Of a stretch of DNA of 7,555 nt, positions 1 to 6,604 are shown piece after piece. Source of the DNA: Spirochaetaceae bacterium (GTDB taxonomy: Bacteria; Spirochaetota; Spirochaetia; DSM-27196; SKKC01); assembly GCA_003554375.1 (NCBI GenBank), contig PWGF01000315.1, forward strand, positions 1 through 7,555, in the 5' to 3' direction. How positions within the stretch are numbered: position 1 is the stretch's first letter; each line of letters opens with the position of its first letter. The position numbers and the translations under genes were made by a program. A model generated the notes under the pieces. The model had not been told where the DNA came from. It ran no database searches and saw only the letters and a list, made by a program, of their open reading frames with translations.

Positions 1-48
1 ACTCCGGCGCGCTCGTGCGATTGGGCCGACGGTGCCAAGGAGAGGCCG

Positions 49-58
49 CCCCCCCCCC
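49..58. repeat. Ten-base C/G homopolymer after the methyltransferase stop
   Basis: An uninterrupted run of ten C on the plus strand (ten G on the coding strand) directly abuts the TGA stop at 59-61. It lies outside the coding frame, so a length change would not alter the methyltransferase. Such runs are prone to replication slippage and to sequencing or assembly error. Confidence 0.9.
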
Positions 59-883
59 TCACGGTCGCCGGCCGATGTATATCAGATGCGAGGAGCTCGC
101 TACGTATGACGGCTCGGCACTGATTCGGTAGAACAGGTCGAGCCAGTGTCTCTGTTGGTTCTCCGGCAACTCCCGGAATGCGTGGTCAAGCGCGGCCGCC
201 CCGGGATCGGAGCACGCTACCGCGACAGTCCGGATTCCGCACTCCTCATGCAGTGGGCCGAGCTCTTCCGCGGTAGCAAAGTACCCACGGAACTGTCCAT
301 CACGCGGGTTGGTCTCCCCGTCGTGTCCGTGGCTGAGGACGGATTCGACACTCTGGGAGCTCTCAATCCACCCCGGCACTGTCTGCGCGATGTGCGTCAG
401 CATGCCGTAGCGGCTGATGTGCGCAGAGACAAAGATCCCGGAGCGCCGCAGGCGGCTCAGAGCTTCGCGGATCGCCTGCTGCCGATCGGCACGATGGATT
501 AGGTGGTATAGCGGTCCCATCAGCAGCACCGCATCAAAGTGACCGCCCGCGACGGCTGAGAGGTCTCTGGCATCCGAGACAGAGAGTTCAACCCGGTCCG
601 TGACGTCTGCGCCTTCCACAGAGCGCCGGCAGAGCTCGATGAGCCGTGGCGACAGATCAACAGCGGTCACACGATAGCCGAGCCCGGCAAGCGAAACGGT
701 GTATGTACCTGCCCCGCACCCGATCTCCAGGATCGTTCCGGTCGGAGGCAAGAACTCGCGCAAGTATCGCATGGTGATCCCGTACTCGATGGGATGCCGG
801 TTCAGTCGATCGTGCTCGAGCTCCGGATTCGAGTCATAGTGTTTCTGAATGTCACTTACGTCGTCCGGCCGATCGGTCGTCAT
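59..883 (-). CDS. Class I SAM-dependent methyltransferase, substrate unknown
   Basis: Predicted soluble enzyme that transfers a methyl group from S-adenosylmethionine to an unidentified small molecule. Numbered from the ATG at 883, the SAM-binding motif I ILEIGCGAGTYT is at about residues 51-62, an acidic ribose-contacting strand end (AVDLSP) follows at about 74-79, and the family-typical MGPLYHL segment is at about 122-128. An N-terminal helix containing HYDSNPELEHDRL is also typical of this widespread Methyltransf_11/25-like family. I prefer the ATG at 883 because the recognisable family N-terminus starts soon after it; an in-frame GTG at 916 would add 11 residues. Neither start has a clear Shine-Dalgarno sequence. 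It lies 149 bases after the upstream methyltransferase stop and may have its own promoter, but none is convincing. There are no DNA-methylase (N/D)PPY motifs. The enzyme class is secure, the substrate is not. A G10 run follows the stop codon directly on the coding strand. Confidence 0.9.
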   Translation of the reverse strand: MTTDRPDDVSDIQKHYDSNPELEHDRLNRHPIEYGITMRYLREFLPPTGTILEIGCGAGTYTVSLAGLGYRVTAVDLSPRLIELCRRSVEGADVTDRVELSVSDARDLSAVAGGHFDAVLLMGPLYHLIHRADRQQAIREALSRLRRSGIFVSAHISRYGMLTHIAQTVPGWIESSQSVESVLSHGHDGETNPRDGQFRGYFATAEELGPLHEECGIRTVAVACSDPGAAALDHAFRELPENQQRHWLDLFYRISAEPSYVASSSHLIYIGRRP

Positions 884-1032
884 ATGGAGCGCGAAAGTGC
901 CATGCTCTGAGCACACACGTCAAGAGAGCACGTCTATTCGAAGCGGTGATCTCTTGTCGTGAAAACAGGAGCTTCACTTGTTTCTTGCTCATCTGAACGG
1001 CGAAATCGCAGGTTCTAGTTACCGGTTTTCGC

Positions 1033-1791
1033 TCAACGACGCGCAACGAAGAACTCATAGGCGTAGAAGTCCGAATAGCGGCGGTGCATCTCCGGCTCCT
1101 CGGCGAGTTGGTCGAGTATGCCCAACGCTTCTACATCACCGGCGTATCTGCCGCGCAACTCCGCAATACGAGCTTCCATGGGCGTGTAGAAATCGTCCCA
1201 CCACGCTTCATCCGGCAGCGTGAAGTGCCCGACGACCTCGAATCCCGAGTCGTGTATCGCCGATAGATCGTCCTCGAGCCATCCCATAGCGGGATAGTCC
1301 AGGTCGAAGCCGGCCCGGACTTCAGGAGGTGGGTTCTCCTTGCGCCAAACCGCATCGGTAAACGCCAAGTAGCCGCCCGGCCGCAGCAATCCATGACAGA
1401 CATGAAGGGCGCTCCGAAGGCCGATGCTGTAGAGTGCGCCTTCCGACCAGATGAGATCGAAGCTCCGAAGCGCGTCGTCCAGATTGGCCATATCTCCCAC
1501 GGTCGTGGTGATGCGCTCCGAAAGCCCGCGCTCCGCAATAGCCGCCCGCAGCCGCTCGATACTCGGCGGGTGGCTATCGACTGCGACGATCGTACCCGAG
1601 GTCATCTCAGCGAGCTGGAGAGTCTGTCCGCCGACGCCACACCCCAGGTCGAGTATCGCCGGAGATTCCGGCAGCTCGCGGCAGAGGCCAAGGGCTTTGG
1701 CGGCGCACGTACGGTTGCCGGGCCCCTGACGAGGCAGGCTTTCGTAGACCTCGAAGAAGATCTCCCAGAAGCGGGGGCTTAACTCGTCCAT
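1033..1791 (-). CDS. Class I SAM-dependent methyltransferase, second and unrelated to its neighbour
   Basis: Predicted cytosolic SAM-dependent methyltransferase of 252 residues with no identifiable substrate. Motif I ILDLGCGVGG is at about residues 46-55 and the acidic strand end AVDSHP at about 70-75. A GD at about 99-100 marks the adenine-binding region. A WSEGALYSIG segment at about 115-124 is characteristic of a common family of uncharacterised methyltransferases, as is the N-terminal FFEVYESLPRQGPG block. The length fits a complete family member. The ATG at 1791 is preceded by GGAG four bases upstream, a usable but close Shine-Dalgarno site. It starts 140 bases after the transglutaminase stop, so it could be read through from the cassette or transcribed separately. 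It shares only fold-level motifs with the methyltransferase at 59-883, so recent duplication is unlikely. Confidence 0.9.
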   Translation of the reverse strand: MDELSPRFWEIFFEVYESLPRQGPGNRTCAAKALGLCRELPESPAILDLGCGVGGQTLQLAEMTSGTIVAVDSHPPSIERLRAAIAERGLSERITTTVGDMANLDDALRSFDLIWSEGALYSIGLRSALHVCHGLLRPGGYLAFTDAVWRKENPPPEVRAGFDLDYPAMGWLEDDLSAIHDSGFEVVGHFTLPDEAWWDDFYTPMEARIAELRGRYAGDVEALGILDQLAEEPEMHRRYSDFYAYEFFVARR

Positions 1792-1827
1792 GTAGCTCCA
1801 TAGTGGGCCATAGCTTCAAAGCTCGAG

Positions 1828-1935
1828 TCAACGTTCGGTGCGATCGACGATGAGAGCTTTCAGATCGATCGTCCGCGGAACTTCGAGGCTCACATGCAGC
1901 GGGAGTTTCTCGGGGGATGAGCAATCGAACCTCAA
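1828..1935 (-). CDS. Candidate 35-codon frame, or displaced C-terminus of the transglutaminase
   Basis: Directly after the transglutaminase stop, the -1 frame stays open to a TGA at 1828-1830 and reads like protein, with segments such as SLEVPRTIDLKALIVDRTER. A TTG at 1935-1933 overlaps the transglutaminase TGA as TTGA, so re-initiation by coupling is possible, although the upstream Shine-Dalgarno match is weak (AGG about 12 bases away). A GTG at 1893 is another possible start. The same -1 frame is open upstream to 2118, within the transglutaminase gene. The stretch could therefore be the true end of that protein, reached through a frameshift or hidden by a sequence error. I recognise no family. 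Whether it is expressed is inference only. Confidence 0.25.
   Translation of the reverse strand: MRFDCSSPEKLPLHVSLEVPRTIDLKALIVDRTER
1841..1871. repeat. Short inverted repeat in the gap before the methyltransferase
   Basis: CGATCGA at 1841-1847 is the exact reverse complement of TCGATCG at 1865-1871, with a 17-base loop. No T-run follows on the minus strand, so a Rho-independent terminator is not supported. The repeat also lies inside the open frame 1828-1935, where it may simply be coding sequence. Confidence 0.3.
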
Positions 1936-4268
1936 GTAATTGGATAACCTAAATCCGGTGGCTTCCCGACGCGCCGGCGCCGCGCGCCGTCCCTCCGCGG
2001 CAACCGCGGCAACCTGGTTCTGCGAAGCGAGCGCGACAGAAGCCAGGTGCGATGCACCTCTACCCGGCTCGGGTGATAGCCGGCGAACATCGTTCGCAGA
2101 AATACATCTACGGTACGCTCAACGACGCGACGCCGTTTCGGGAGGAGCCGGGCGAGGTAGGCTCCCCATCGCCGGTATCCGATGCGATGCGGCTCGGCAA
2201 TGCCCGACTCGTTCGCTCGACCTATGAGCTGAAGCGCCAGCCGGTTGATGGCGCCCCGCGTATCGGAGGGAAGCCGGCCCGGCCACAAGCGCCTGTGGCC
2301 GAAGAGGAAGGCGGCCAGGATGATGGTTGCCGCTCCTATGGCGAAAACGAACGCCCAAAACGGCCCGAGGCCGTCCTCGCCGGCTTGCTGCCGTTGCTCG
2401 GCGTCCGTGGCCGCCTGGGCGGCTTCCGCGTCCTGCGCGTCTTCCGCTTCCCCGGCGTCTTCCGGGTCTTCCTGGCGGCGCTCGTCATCGCCGGCGATCT
2501 CTTCCAGCTGCCGTCGAGTCAGGTCGTCCTGTTCCGACGCAAAGAAAGCCGAGCCGGGAAACTCACCGCCCTGCATGGGCGGGGTAGCTTCCCAGGTCGT
2601 CCACCCCTTATCGGGCAACCAGACTTCCGGCCACGCATGTGCATTGAGGCCTGAGACGCGGGTCGCCGTACGTTCGTCGAGCTCCTGAGGCTCCCGCGGG
2701 AGATGGTCAAACCTTTCTTCCGGCTCTTCGAACGGGTGCGGGACGTTCACAAGGAAGCCGGTTGCATATCGGGTCGGAATGTCGTTCAGTCGCGCGAGGA
2801 CCGTGAAGCTCGTGGCAAACTGGACGCAGTATCCTTCTTTGGTGTCGAAAAGGAAGTTATCCACAAAGTCAACGAACTCAAGATTCTCGTCGGTTTCAAG
2901 CGTATAGGTGAACTCGCCGCTGGAGAGATAGTTGTTAATGTTCCTGAGGATCGCTCGAGGATCGTCCTGGTCAGCTTCCAACCTCCGTGCAAGTTGCCGC
3001 ACCTCTTCCGGCAATTCCGGGGGTATCTGCAGGTATTCCCCGGTCTCCTGCGGTTCGGACTCATCCTCGGTTCTTTCGTAGCGGTGTAATCGAATCGTCT
3101 CCTCGGGTCCCGGCGGCAGGTCAAACCGGTAGCCCGTGTCGAGATGCCCGATCATCGAGTCCGTATCGCTCCGGTCAGGGAACGCTACGTGGCGTGTCGA
3201 GAGCGTGTGAGGGACCGCTTCATACATGTCGGTCAAGAACGTGACCGCTATCTCCTCCAGCTGAGCTTCTGAGTCTACCTGTTCATGCGAGTCATCTCTA
3301 AGCGATGTGGCGCGCCGGCGCGCCTGGAGCATCTGCGCGCTGCGCTCCCAGCTCGTGCCCGAGTACACATCGTAGATTTCCGTGCGCAGATAGATACGCT
3401 CGCCGGCTCTGCCTTCCACTTCAAAGACCGGTTGCCACGACACCGAGGGACGGCCGCCGAGGCTGCTGCTATCGAGCGAGTATCCGTACATTCCAACGCC
3501 GTAGCGCATGGGAAAGTTCGGAAACGCCCGCAGAACCGCATCTCTCAGTCCCGGAGACAGGACCGTATCTATGTATCGATTGCCCGCGGCGCCGTGCATA
3601 AACGCAGCCGGACCGAGCGCCGCCAAGGCGGCAACCAGAACCAGTCCTGTCGCGAGGCGAAACGCGATCCGCGGATTACCGGCTTTTGATCCGCCGGCCT
3701 GGTACAAGGCGATTGTCACTGCGGCGGTTGGAACGGCGAGGAAAAAGAGGAGGAATGAGCTGAGAACGATTCCGGCGATAACAAGGCTTGTGAGCAGCCC
3801 CGCAGCAAGCGCGGGGAGCAGCCCGCGACTGTACGCGCTACCCCCGATAAGCGAGCCCATAACTGCCGAGACATAGACGAATACCTGCGCCACGCTTCCT
3901 CCGACGCGTCCGAGCTGAATCATGCGAAACCACGCGTCGTACAGAGAGTACGGAATAATGAGAATGCGCGTGAGCGTTAACGCCGCGAACGCGGGAACAA
4001 GGAACCCGAGTGCGATAGCGGCCTGCTTCCGTGTCCTCGCCTGCCTTCCATGCGCCTGAACAGAGAATAGGTGCACAACCAAAACGGCCGGCGGAAGAGT
4101 GATCGGCAACGCATGCGTGGCTCGAAGTATGACTGCGGTCGCCACCGGCAGACCCAACGCGATCAGTGTTGCGGCAATATACGTGTGTTTTGAATATGCC
4201 GCCCGGCTTGCGTTTGCCCCAAGGTGGCCGGCTGCGGTATCCTGGTGCGCACTCCGCCATTCGCTCAC
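1932..4268 (-). CDS. Multi-pass membrane transglutaminase-like protein (TgpA/DUF3488 type)
   Basis: A 778-residue membrane protein with a papain-like transglutaminase core predicted to lie outside the cytoplasm; its substrate is unknown. The N-terminal roughly 225 residues contain about six or seven hydrophobic segments (near 27-49, 53-70, 83-103, 127-146, 150-190 and 205-225). The core spans about 420-565: the nucleophile is Cys481 in EGYCVQFATSF, the His is His544 in AHAWPEVW, and the third position is Glu560 in WEATPP, where many relatives have Asp. An acidic, Ala/Gln/Glu-rich linker (about 578-632) leads to another membrane helix (about 636-657) and a basic cytosolic tail that may correspond to a degenerate DUF4129-like region. 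The start is GTG at 4268, overlapping the DUF58 stop as GTGA, with GGAGG ten bases upstream. The last 30 or so residues are unusually Arg/Pro-rich and use AGA, AGG and TTA codons, as if read out of frame. Family members form conserved operons with MoxR and DUF58 genes. Confidence 0.9.
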   Translation of the reverse strand: MSEWRSAHQDTAAGHLGANASRAAYSKHTYIAATLIALGLPVATAVILRATHALPITLPPAVLVVHLFSVQAHGRQARTRKQAAIALGFLVPAFAALTLTRILIIPYSLYDAWFRMIQLGRVGGSVAQVFVYVSAVMGSLIGGSAYSRGLLPALAAGLLTSLVIAGIVLSSFLLFFLAVPTAAVTIALYQAGGSKAGNPRIAFRLATGLVLVAALAALGPAAFMHGAAGNRYIDTVLSPGLRDAVLRAFPNFPMRYGVGMYGYSLDSSSLGGRPSVSWQPVFEVEGRAGERIYLRTEIYDVYSGTSWERSAQMLQARRRATSLRDDSHEQVDSEAQLEEIAVTFLTDMYEAVPHTLSTRHVAFPDRSDTDSMIGHLDTGYRFDLPPGPEETIRLHRYERTEDESEPQETGEYLQIPPELPEEVRQLARRLEADQDDPRAILRNINNYLSSGEFTYTLETDENLEFVDFVDNFLFDTKEGYCVQFATSFTVLARLNDIPTRYATGFLVNVPHPFEEPEERFDHLPREPQELDERTATRVSGLNAHAWPEVWLPDKGWTTWEATPPMQGGEFPGSAFFASEQDDLTRRQLEEIAGDDERRQEDPEDAGEAEDAQDAEAAQAATDAEQRQQAGEDGLGPFWAFVFAIGAATIILAAFLFGHRRLWPGRLPSDTRGAINRLALQLIGRANESGIAEPHRIGYRRWGAYLARLLPKRRRVVERTVDVFLRTMFAGYHPSRVEVHRTWLLSRSLRRTRLPRLPRRDGARRRRVGKPPDLGYPIT
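1995..2012. repeat. Nine-base tandem duplication in the transglutaminase tail
   Basis: CCGCGGCAA occurs twice in tandem (1995-2003 and 2004-2012). It encodes the doubled LPR in the tail of the transglutaminase-like protein, or VAAVAA in the -1 frame. Being a multiple of three, it preserves both frames. Confidence 0.85.
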
Positions 4269-5521
4269 AAGGCGATTCCCTCCGCAAGTCGACTCATACT
4301 ATCGATAAGGATAACACCGCTGTCGCCGCGCGTGTCGTGCGGCAGTAGCGATGCGGCGAGAGAGCGATTTCGTTCGAACTGCTCCCAGGGCCATCCGTGC
4401 ACATTGGCAACAACGCGGTATCGGGTCCCGCCGGATGAGGACAAGGCAGGCAGGGTGAAAAGCTCCGTATCAGGTGTATGGGTGATTGCGACAACGAGCG
4501 GACGCTGTCCGTGCTGCTCTCGCCGGTGGGTATCGAGCAGACGGCGGGGCGACCCGACATGGCCGAAGGTCAATCGACTGGTCGAGCGGTAGAACTCGTC
4601 GAACAGGGAAGGATCTGCCGCCGTGAATGAAAAGACGTCAGCCCCCAGTGCGTGGACTTCGACGGGCGTATACTGCTCGAGCAGCCGTTTGACGATCGCG
4701 ACCAAGAGCTCGATCGTGAGGTCCTGGCGCGTGAGGACCGTTTCAGGATCCCCCACAGGTTTGCGCAGATCCAGGTAGATGCTGACTCCCGTGCTCTCGC
4801 TCGAGTCGTACTGTTTGACATACGGCGTTCCGTGTGCCGCAAACTTTCGCCAGGCAATGTGCTTGATCGGCATCCCCTCCCGGTACTCTATGAGCCCGCG
4901 AAAGTCGCTTGGATCGGCCGCAAGGCTGCGGGAGTTGCCCGGATTCTCCCCTTGGATAGCTCCGGCACTCCCGCGTATGTCAACGTTGGCGGCATGGATC
5001 CGCGGATAGACGTGAAACTCACGCGAGACACCGCGCAGGCGAATAGTTATCCATGACAGTGGGTCACCGAGCTCGATCGGCCCGATGCCGAGACGATAGT
5101 TGCCGCGGTGAGGACACGATAGTGTGCGGTTTATGCGGCGCTCCATCCTGCCCGGGATGGCCACTGCCCGTCCGTGCTCATGCTGTGTATCGTGACCAGG
5201 TCCGGATGCAAATGAATGAACAATCCACCCCAACTGCGGAATCGGAGAACGGTTTCTCAGCCGGGCGGTGACCTTGTGTTCCGCTCCGCGCACCATCAGT
5301 TCCGGCGTTGTTGTAATCCGTATCTCAAGCGTCCGTACGCAGAGTACCACATAGAGAAGATCCACCACGGGCAGGACGATCAACAGAGAGAACACGTACG
5401 GATACGCGCCTCCGAGGTACGCAGCGGCAAGATAGAAGACGGCGGCGGCAAACGCATACGTAGCAATTGCGACAACACTAATGCGTACGGCCGGTCGATC
5501 TGGTTGTGGGGCACGCTTCAT
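4265..5521 (-). CDS. DUF58 membrane-anchored vWA-like protein
   Basis: A 418-residue DUF58 protein, the usual partner of MoxR ATPases. Two hydrophobic segments (about 13-35 and 40-62) form an N-terminal hairpin anchor. A beta-rich stretch follows (about 66-175, including CPHRGNYRLGIGPIELGDPL), then the diagnostic DUF58 block at about 207-239: DFRGLIEYREGMPIKHIAW, followed by the conserved YVKQYD. The strand VSIYLDLR at 246-253 carries an Asp (251) at the position of the first vWA metal-site residue. Canonical relatives often have Asp where this protein has Met217 in the EGxP motif. The ATG at 5521 is well supported by AGAGGA at 5527-5532, five bases upstream. It begins 67 bases after the MoxR stop, across a chain of tiny ATGA-linked frames, and overlaps the transglutaminase start by four bases. 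The role is inferred from the family: a membrane scaffold whose state is set by the ATPase. Confidence 0.93.
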   Translation of the reverse strand: MKRAPQPDRPAVRISVVAIATYAFAAAVFYLAAAYLGGAYPYVFSLLIVLPVVDLLYVVLCVRTLEIRITTTPELMVRGAEHKVTARLRNRSPIPQLGWIVHSFASGPGHDTQHEHGRAVAIPGRMERRINRTLSCPHRGNYRLGIGPIELGDPLSWITIRLRGVSREFHVYPRIHAANVDIRGSAGAIQGENPGNSRSLAADPSDFRGLIEYREGMPIKHIAWRKFAAHGTPYVKQYDSSESTGVSIYLDLRKPVGDPETVLTRQDLTIELLVAIVKRLLEQYTPVEVHALGADVFSFTAADPSLFDEFYRSTSRLTFGHVGSPRRLLDTHRREQHGQRPLVVAITHTPDTELFTLPALSSSGGTRYRVVANVHGWPWEQFERNRSLAASLLPHDTRGDSGVILIDSMSRLAEGIAL

Positions 5522-5575
5522 GGAGATCCTCTGTCCCCCGTCGTAGTCATCGCGTAGTCATCGAGCTCTGCTCAT
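5518..5575 (-). promoter_or_regulatory. Chain of three ATGA-linked mini-ORFs leading into the DUF58 start
   Basis: Between the MoxR stop and the DUF58 start the minus strand reads three tiny frames in series: MSRAR from ATG 5575-5573, MTTR from ATG 5561-5559 and MTTTGDRGSP from ATG 5550-5548. Each stop overlaps the next start as ATGA (5561-5558 and 5550-5547), and the third stop overlaps the DUF58 ATG at 5521-5518. The DUF58 Shine-Dalgarno AGAGGA lies inside the third frame. The layout would allow ribosomes to be handed stepwise to DUF58, but no clear Shine-Dalgarno precedes the first frame. The pattern is seen directly; function is inference. Confidence 0.4.
5542..5563. repeat. Perfect 11-base tandem repeat between moxR-like and DUF58 genes
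   Basis: CGTAGTCATCG is repeated exactly and without spacer (5542-5552 and 5553-5563). On the coding strand each unit reads CGATGACTACG and so carries one ATGA stop/start junction. The duplication therefore created one of the mini-ORF steps. Confidence 0.9.
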
Positions 5576-5588
5576 CGTAAGAGCGGGA

Positions 5589-6548
5589 CTACAATCTGTC
5601 CGGCTTGTCGATTCCCGCAAGTATCTGTCTTACGACGTCCTCGGTCGACATCCCTTTCATCCTCCCCTCTTCGCTCATGACCAGCTTGTGCGGCGCGACA
5701 AAGGTCGCCGCACGGTCGACATCCTCGGGGATCACATAGTCACGTCCGTCGAGTTTTGCGTAGGTCTGAGCCGCCCGCATAAGGTGCATGCTTCCCCGAG
5801 GGCTCAACGCGAGACGAAGATGCGGATTGTGCCGAGTTGCTCCGGCGAAGCCGGCAATGTAGCGCTCGATCTTCTCGTCGAGCTGTGTGGACTGTACGTC
5901 CTTGCGCACCTGGAGAATCTCCTCCGGTGAGGTGATCGGTTCGGTTCTCAGAAGGGGATCTTCCGCGCGAAAGCGTCGCAAAACATGCGCTTCTTCGTCC
6001 TGATCGGGGTAGCCTAGAGTGACACAGACGCCGAAACGGTCGAGTTGGCCCTCGGGCAATACGAACGTGCCGGCAAACTGGATGGGGTTCTGGGTTGCCA
6101 CGACGAAGAACGGTTGGCTCAGCGGGAAGCTCCGTCCGTCCACCGTGACCGATCCTTCCTGCATTGCCTCCAGGAGCGCGCTCTGAGTTCGTGCACTGGC
6201 ACGGTTTATCTCGTCGGCGAGCACAAACTGATGCATGATCGCTCCGGTCTTGAACACGAACTCCTGCTTCTCCGGACTCCACACCGTCATTCCGACGATA
6301 TCCCCGGGAAGCAGATCCGGAGTAAACTGTATTCTTCCAAAGTCGAGTCCCGTACAACGTGCCAGCGTACGGGCAAGGGTCGTCTTGCCTACCCCGGGGA
6401 TATCCTCGATGAGCACATGCATTCCCGCGAACAGAGCAACGAGCATTGCATAGATCGCCGAACGCTTGCCGACGATCACCTCACCTATTGCCTCCTCAAG
6501 CTGCTCTGCAAGGGTCGCGGCCCTTTGTGACGAATTCTGTGTAAGCAT
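5589..6548 (-). CDS. MoxR-family AAA+ ATPase
   Basis: A cytosolic 319-residue AAA+ ATPase of the MoxR group, predicted to use ATP hydrolysis to remodel or activate its DUF58 partner. The Walker A motif is PGVGKTT at 51-57, followed by the MoxR signature GRIQFTPDLLPGDIVG at about 71-86. The Walker B motif is VLADEIN at 109-115 (Asp112, Glu113) and sensor 1 is ATQNP at 151-155. The LPEGQLDRF segment at 164-172 holds the likely arginine finger Arg171, and sensor 2 is in LSPRGS at 248-253 (Arg251). The length is normal for a complete MoxR protein and all catalytic residues are present. The ATG at 6548 gives the expected N-terminus, although only a poor GGA precedes it. It is the first gene of the cassette, 52 bases after the phosphodiesterase stub. 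A gene symbol is withheld because MoxR paralogues are not distinguishable here. Confidence 0.96.
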   Translation of the reverse strand: MLTQNSSQRAATLAEQLEEAIGEVIVGKRSAIYAMLVALFAGMHVLIEDIPGVGKTTLARTLARCTGLDFGRIQFTPDLLPGDIVGMTVWSPEKQEFVFKTGAIMHQFVLADEINRASARTQSALLEAMQEGSVTVDGRSFPLSQPFFVVATQNPIQFAGTFVLPEGQLDRFGVCVTLGYPDQDEEAHVLRRFRAEDPLLRTEPITSPEEILQVRKDVQSTQLDEKIERYIAGFAGATRHNPHLRLALSPRGSMHLMRAAQTYAKLDGRDYVIPEDVDRAATFVAPHKLVMSEEGRMKGMSTEDVVRQILAGIDKPDRL

Positions 6549-6574
6549 AGACGTCCAGCGTTGCCCTTGGTGAA

Positions 6575-6604
6575 AGCGTACAGAGCGGTATACAGTAAGG
6601 TCAA
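6575..6604 (-). promoter_or_regulatory. Weak candidate sigma-70-type promoter for the cassette
   Basis: TTGACC (6604-6599) and TACGCT (6580-6575) are separated by 18 bases, about 27 bases before the MoxR start. The -35 match is good, the -10 match poor (three of six). TATACC at 6592-6587 is another possible -10, but without a good -35. The TTGACC overlaps the stop codon of the phosphodiesterase stub. Confidence 0.2.

Noticed and set aside
917..1032. Promoter or terminator between the methyltransferases (for example TTGACG at 923-918)
   Set aside because: No -10 element lies at a suitable distance, and no stable stem with a T-run was found.
852..1058. A 68-codon minus-strand frame bridging the two methyltransferases
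   Set aside because: It overlaps the start of one gene and the end of the other, has no recognisable features and no clear ribosome-binding site. The 149-base gap seems to hold no gene.
1033..1791. NPPP in the methyltransferase as a possible DNA-methylase catalytic motif
   Set aside because: The motif is not (N/D)PP(Y/F), its position is wrong relative to motif I, and no restriction partner or target-recognition domain is present.
1811..1822. AGCTT/AAGCT palindrome upstream of the second methyltransferase as a terminator or operator
   Set aside because: The stem is five bases around a two-base centre with no T-run, and such short palindromes occur by chance.
2052..2654. A 200-codon open frame on the plus strand
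   Set aside because: It lies wholly antisense to the transglutaminase-like gene, resembles no family, and follows from the GC-rich Ala/Glu/Asp codons of the acidic linker on the other strand.
6045..6530. A 161-codon open frame on the plus strand opposite the MoxR gene
   Set aside because: The opposite strand has every MoxR motif in order; the plus-strand product has no recognisable domain.
1932..6548. The MoxR-DUF58-transglutaminase cassette as a new anti-phage system
   Set aside because: This gene order is common in bacterial chromosomes, and no nuclease, recombinase or other defence gene is nearby.
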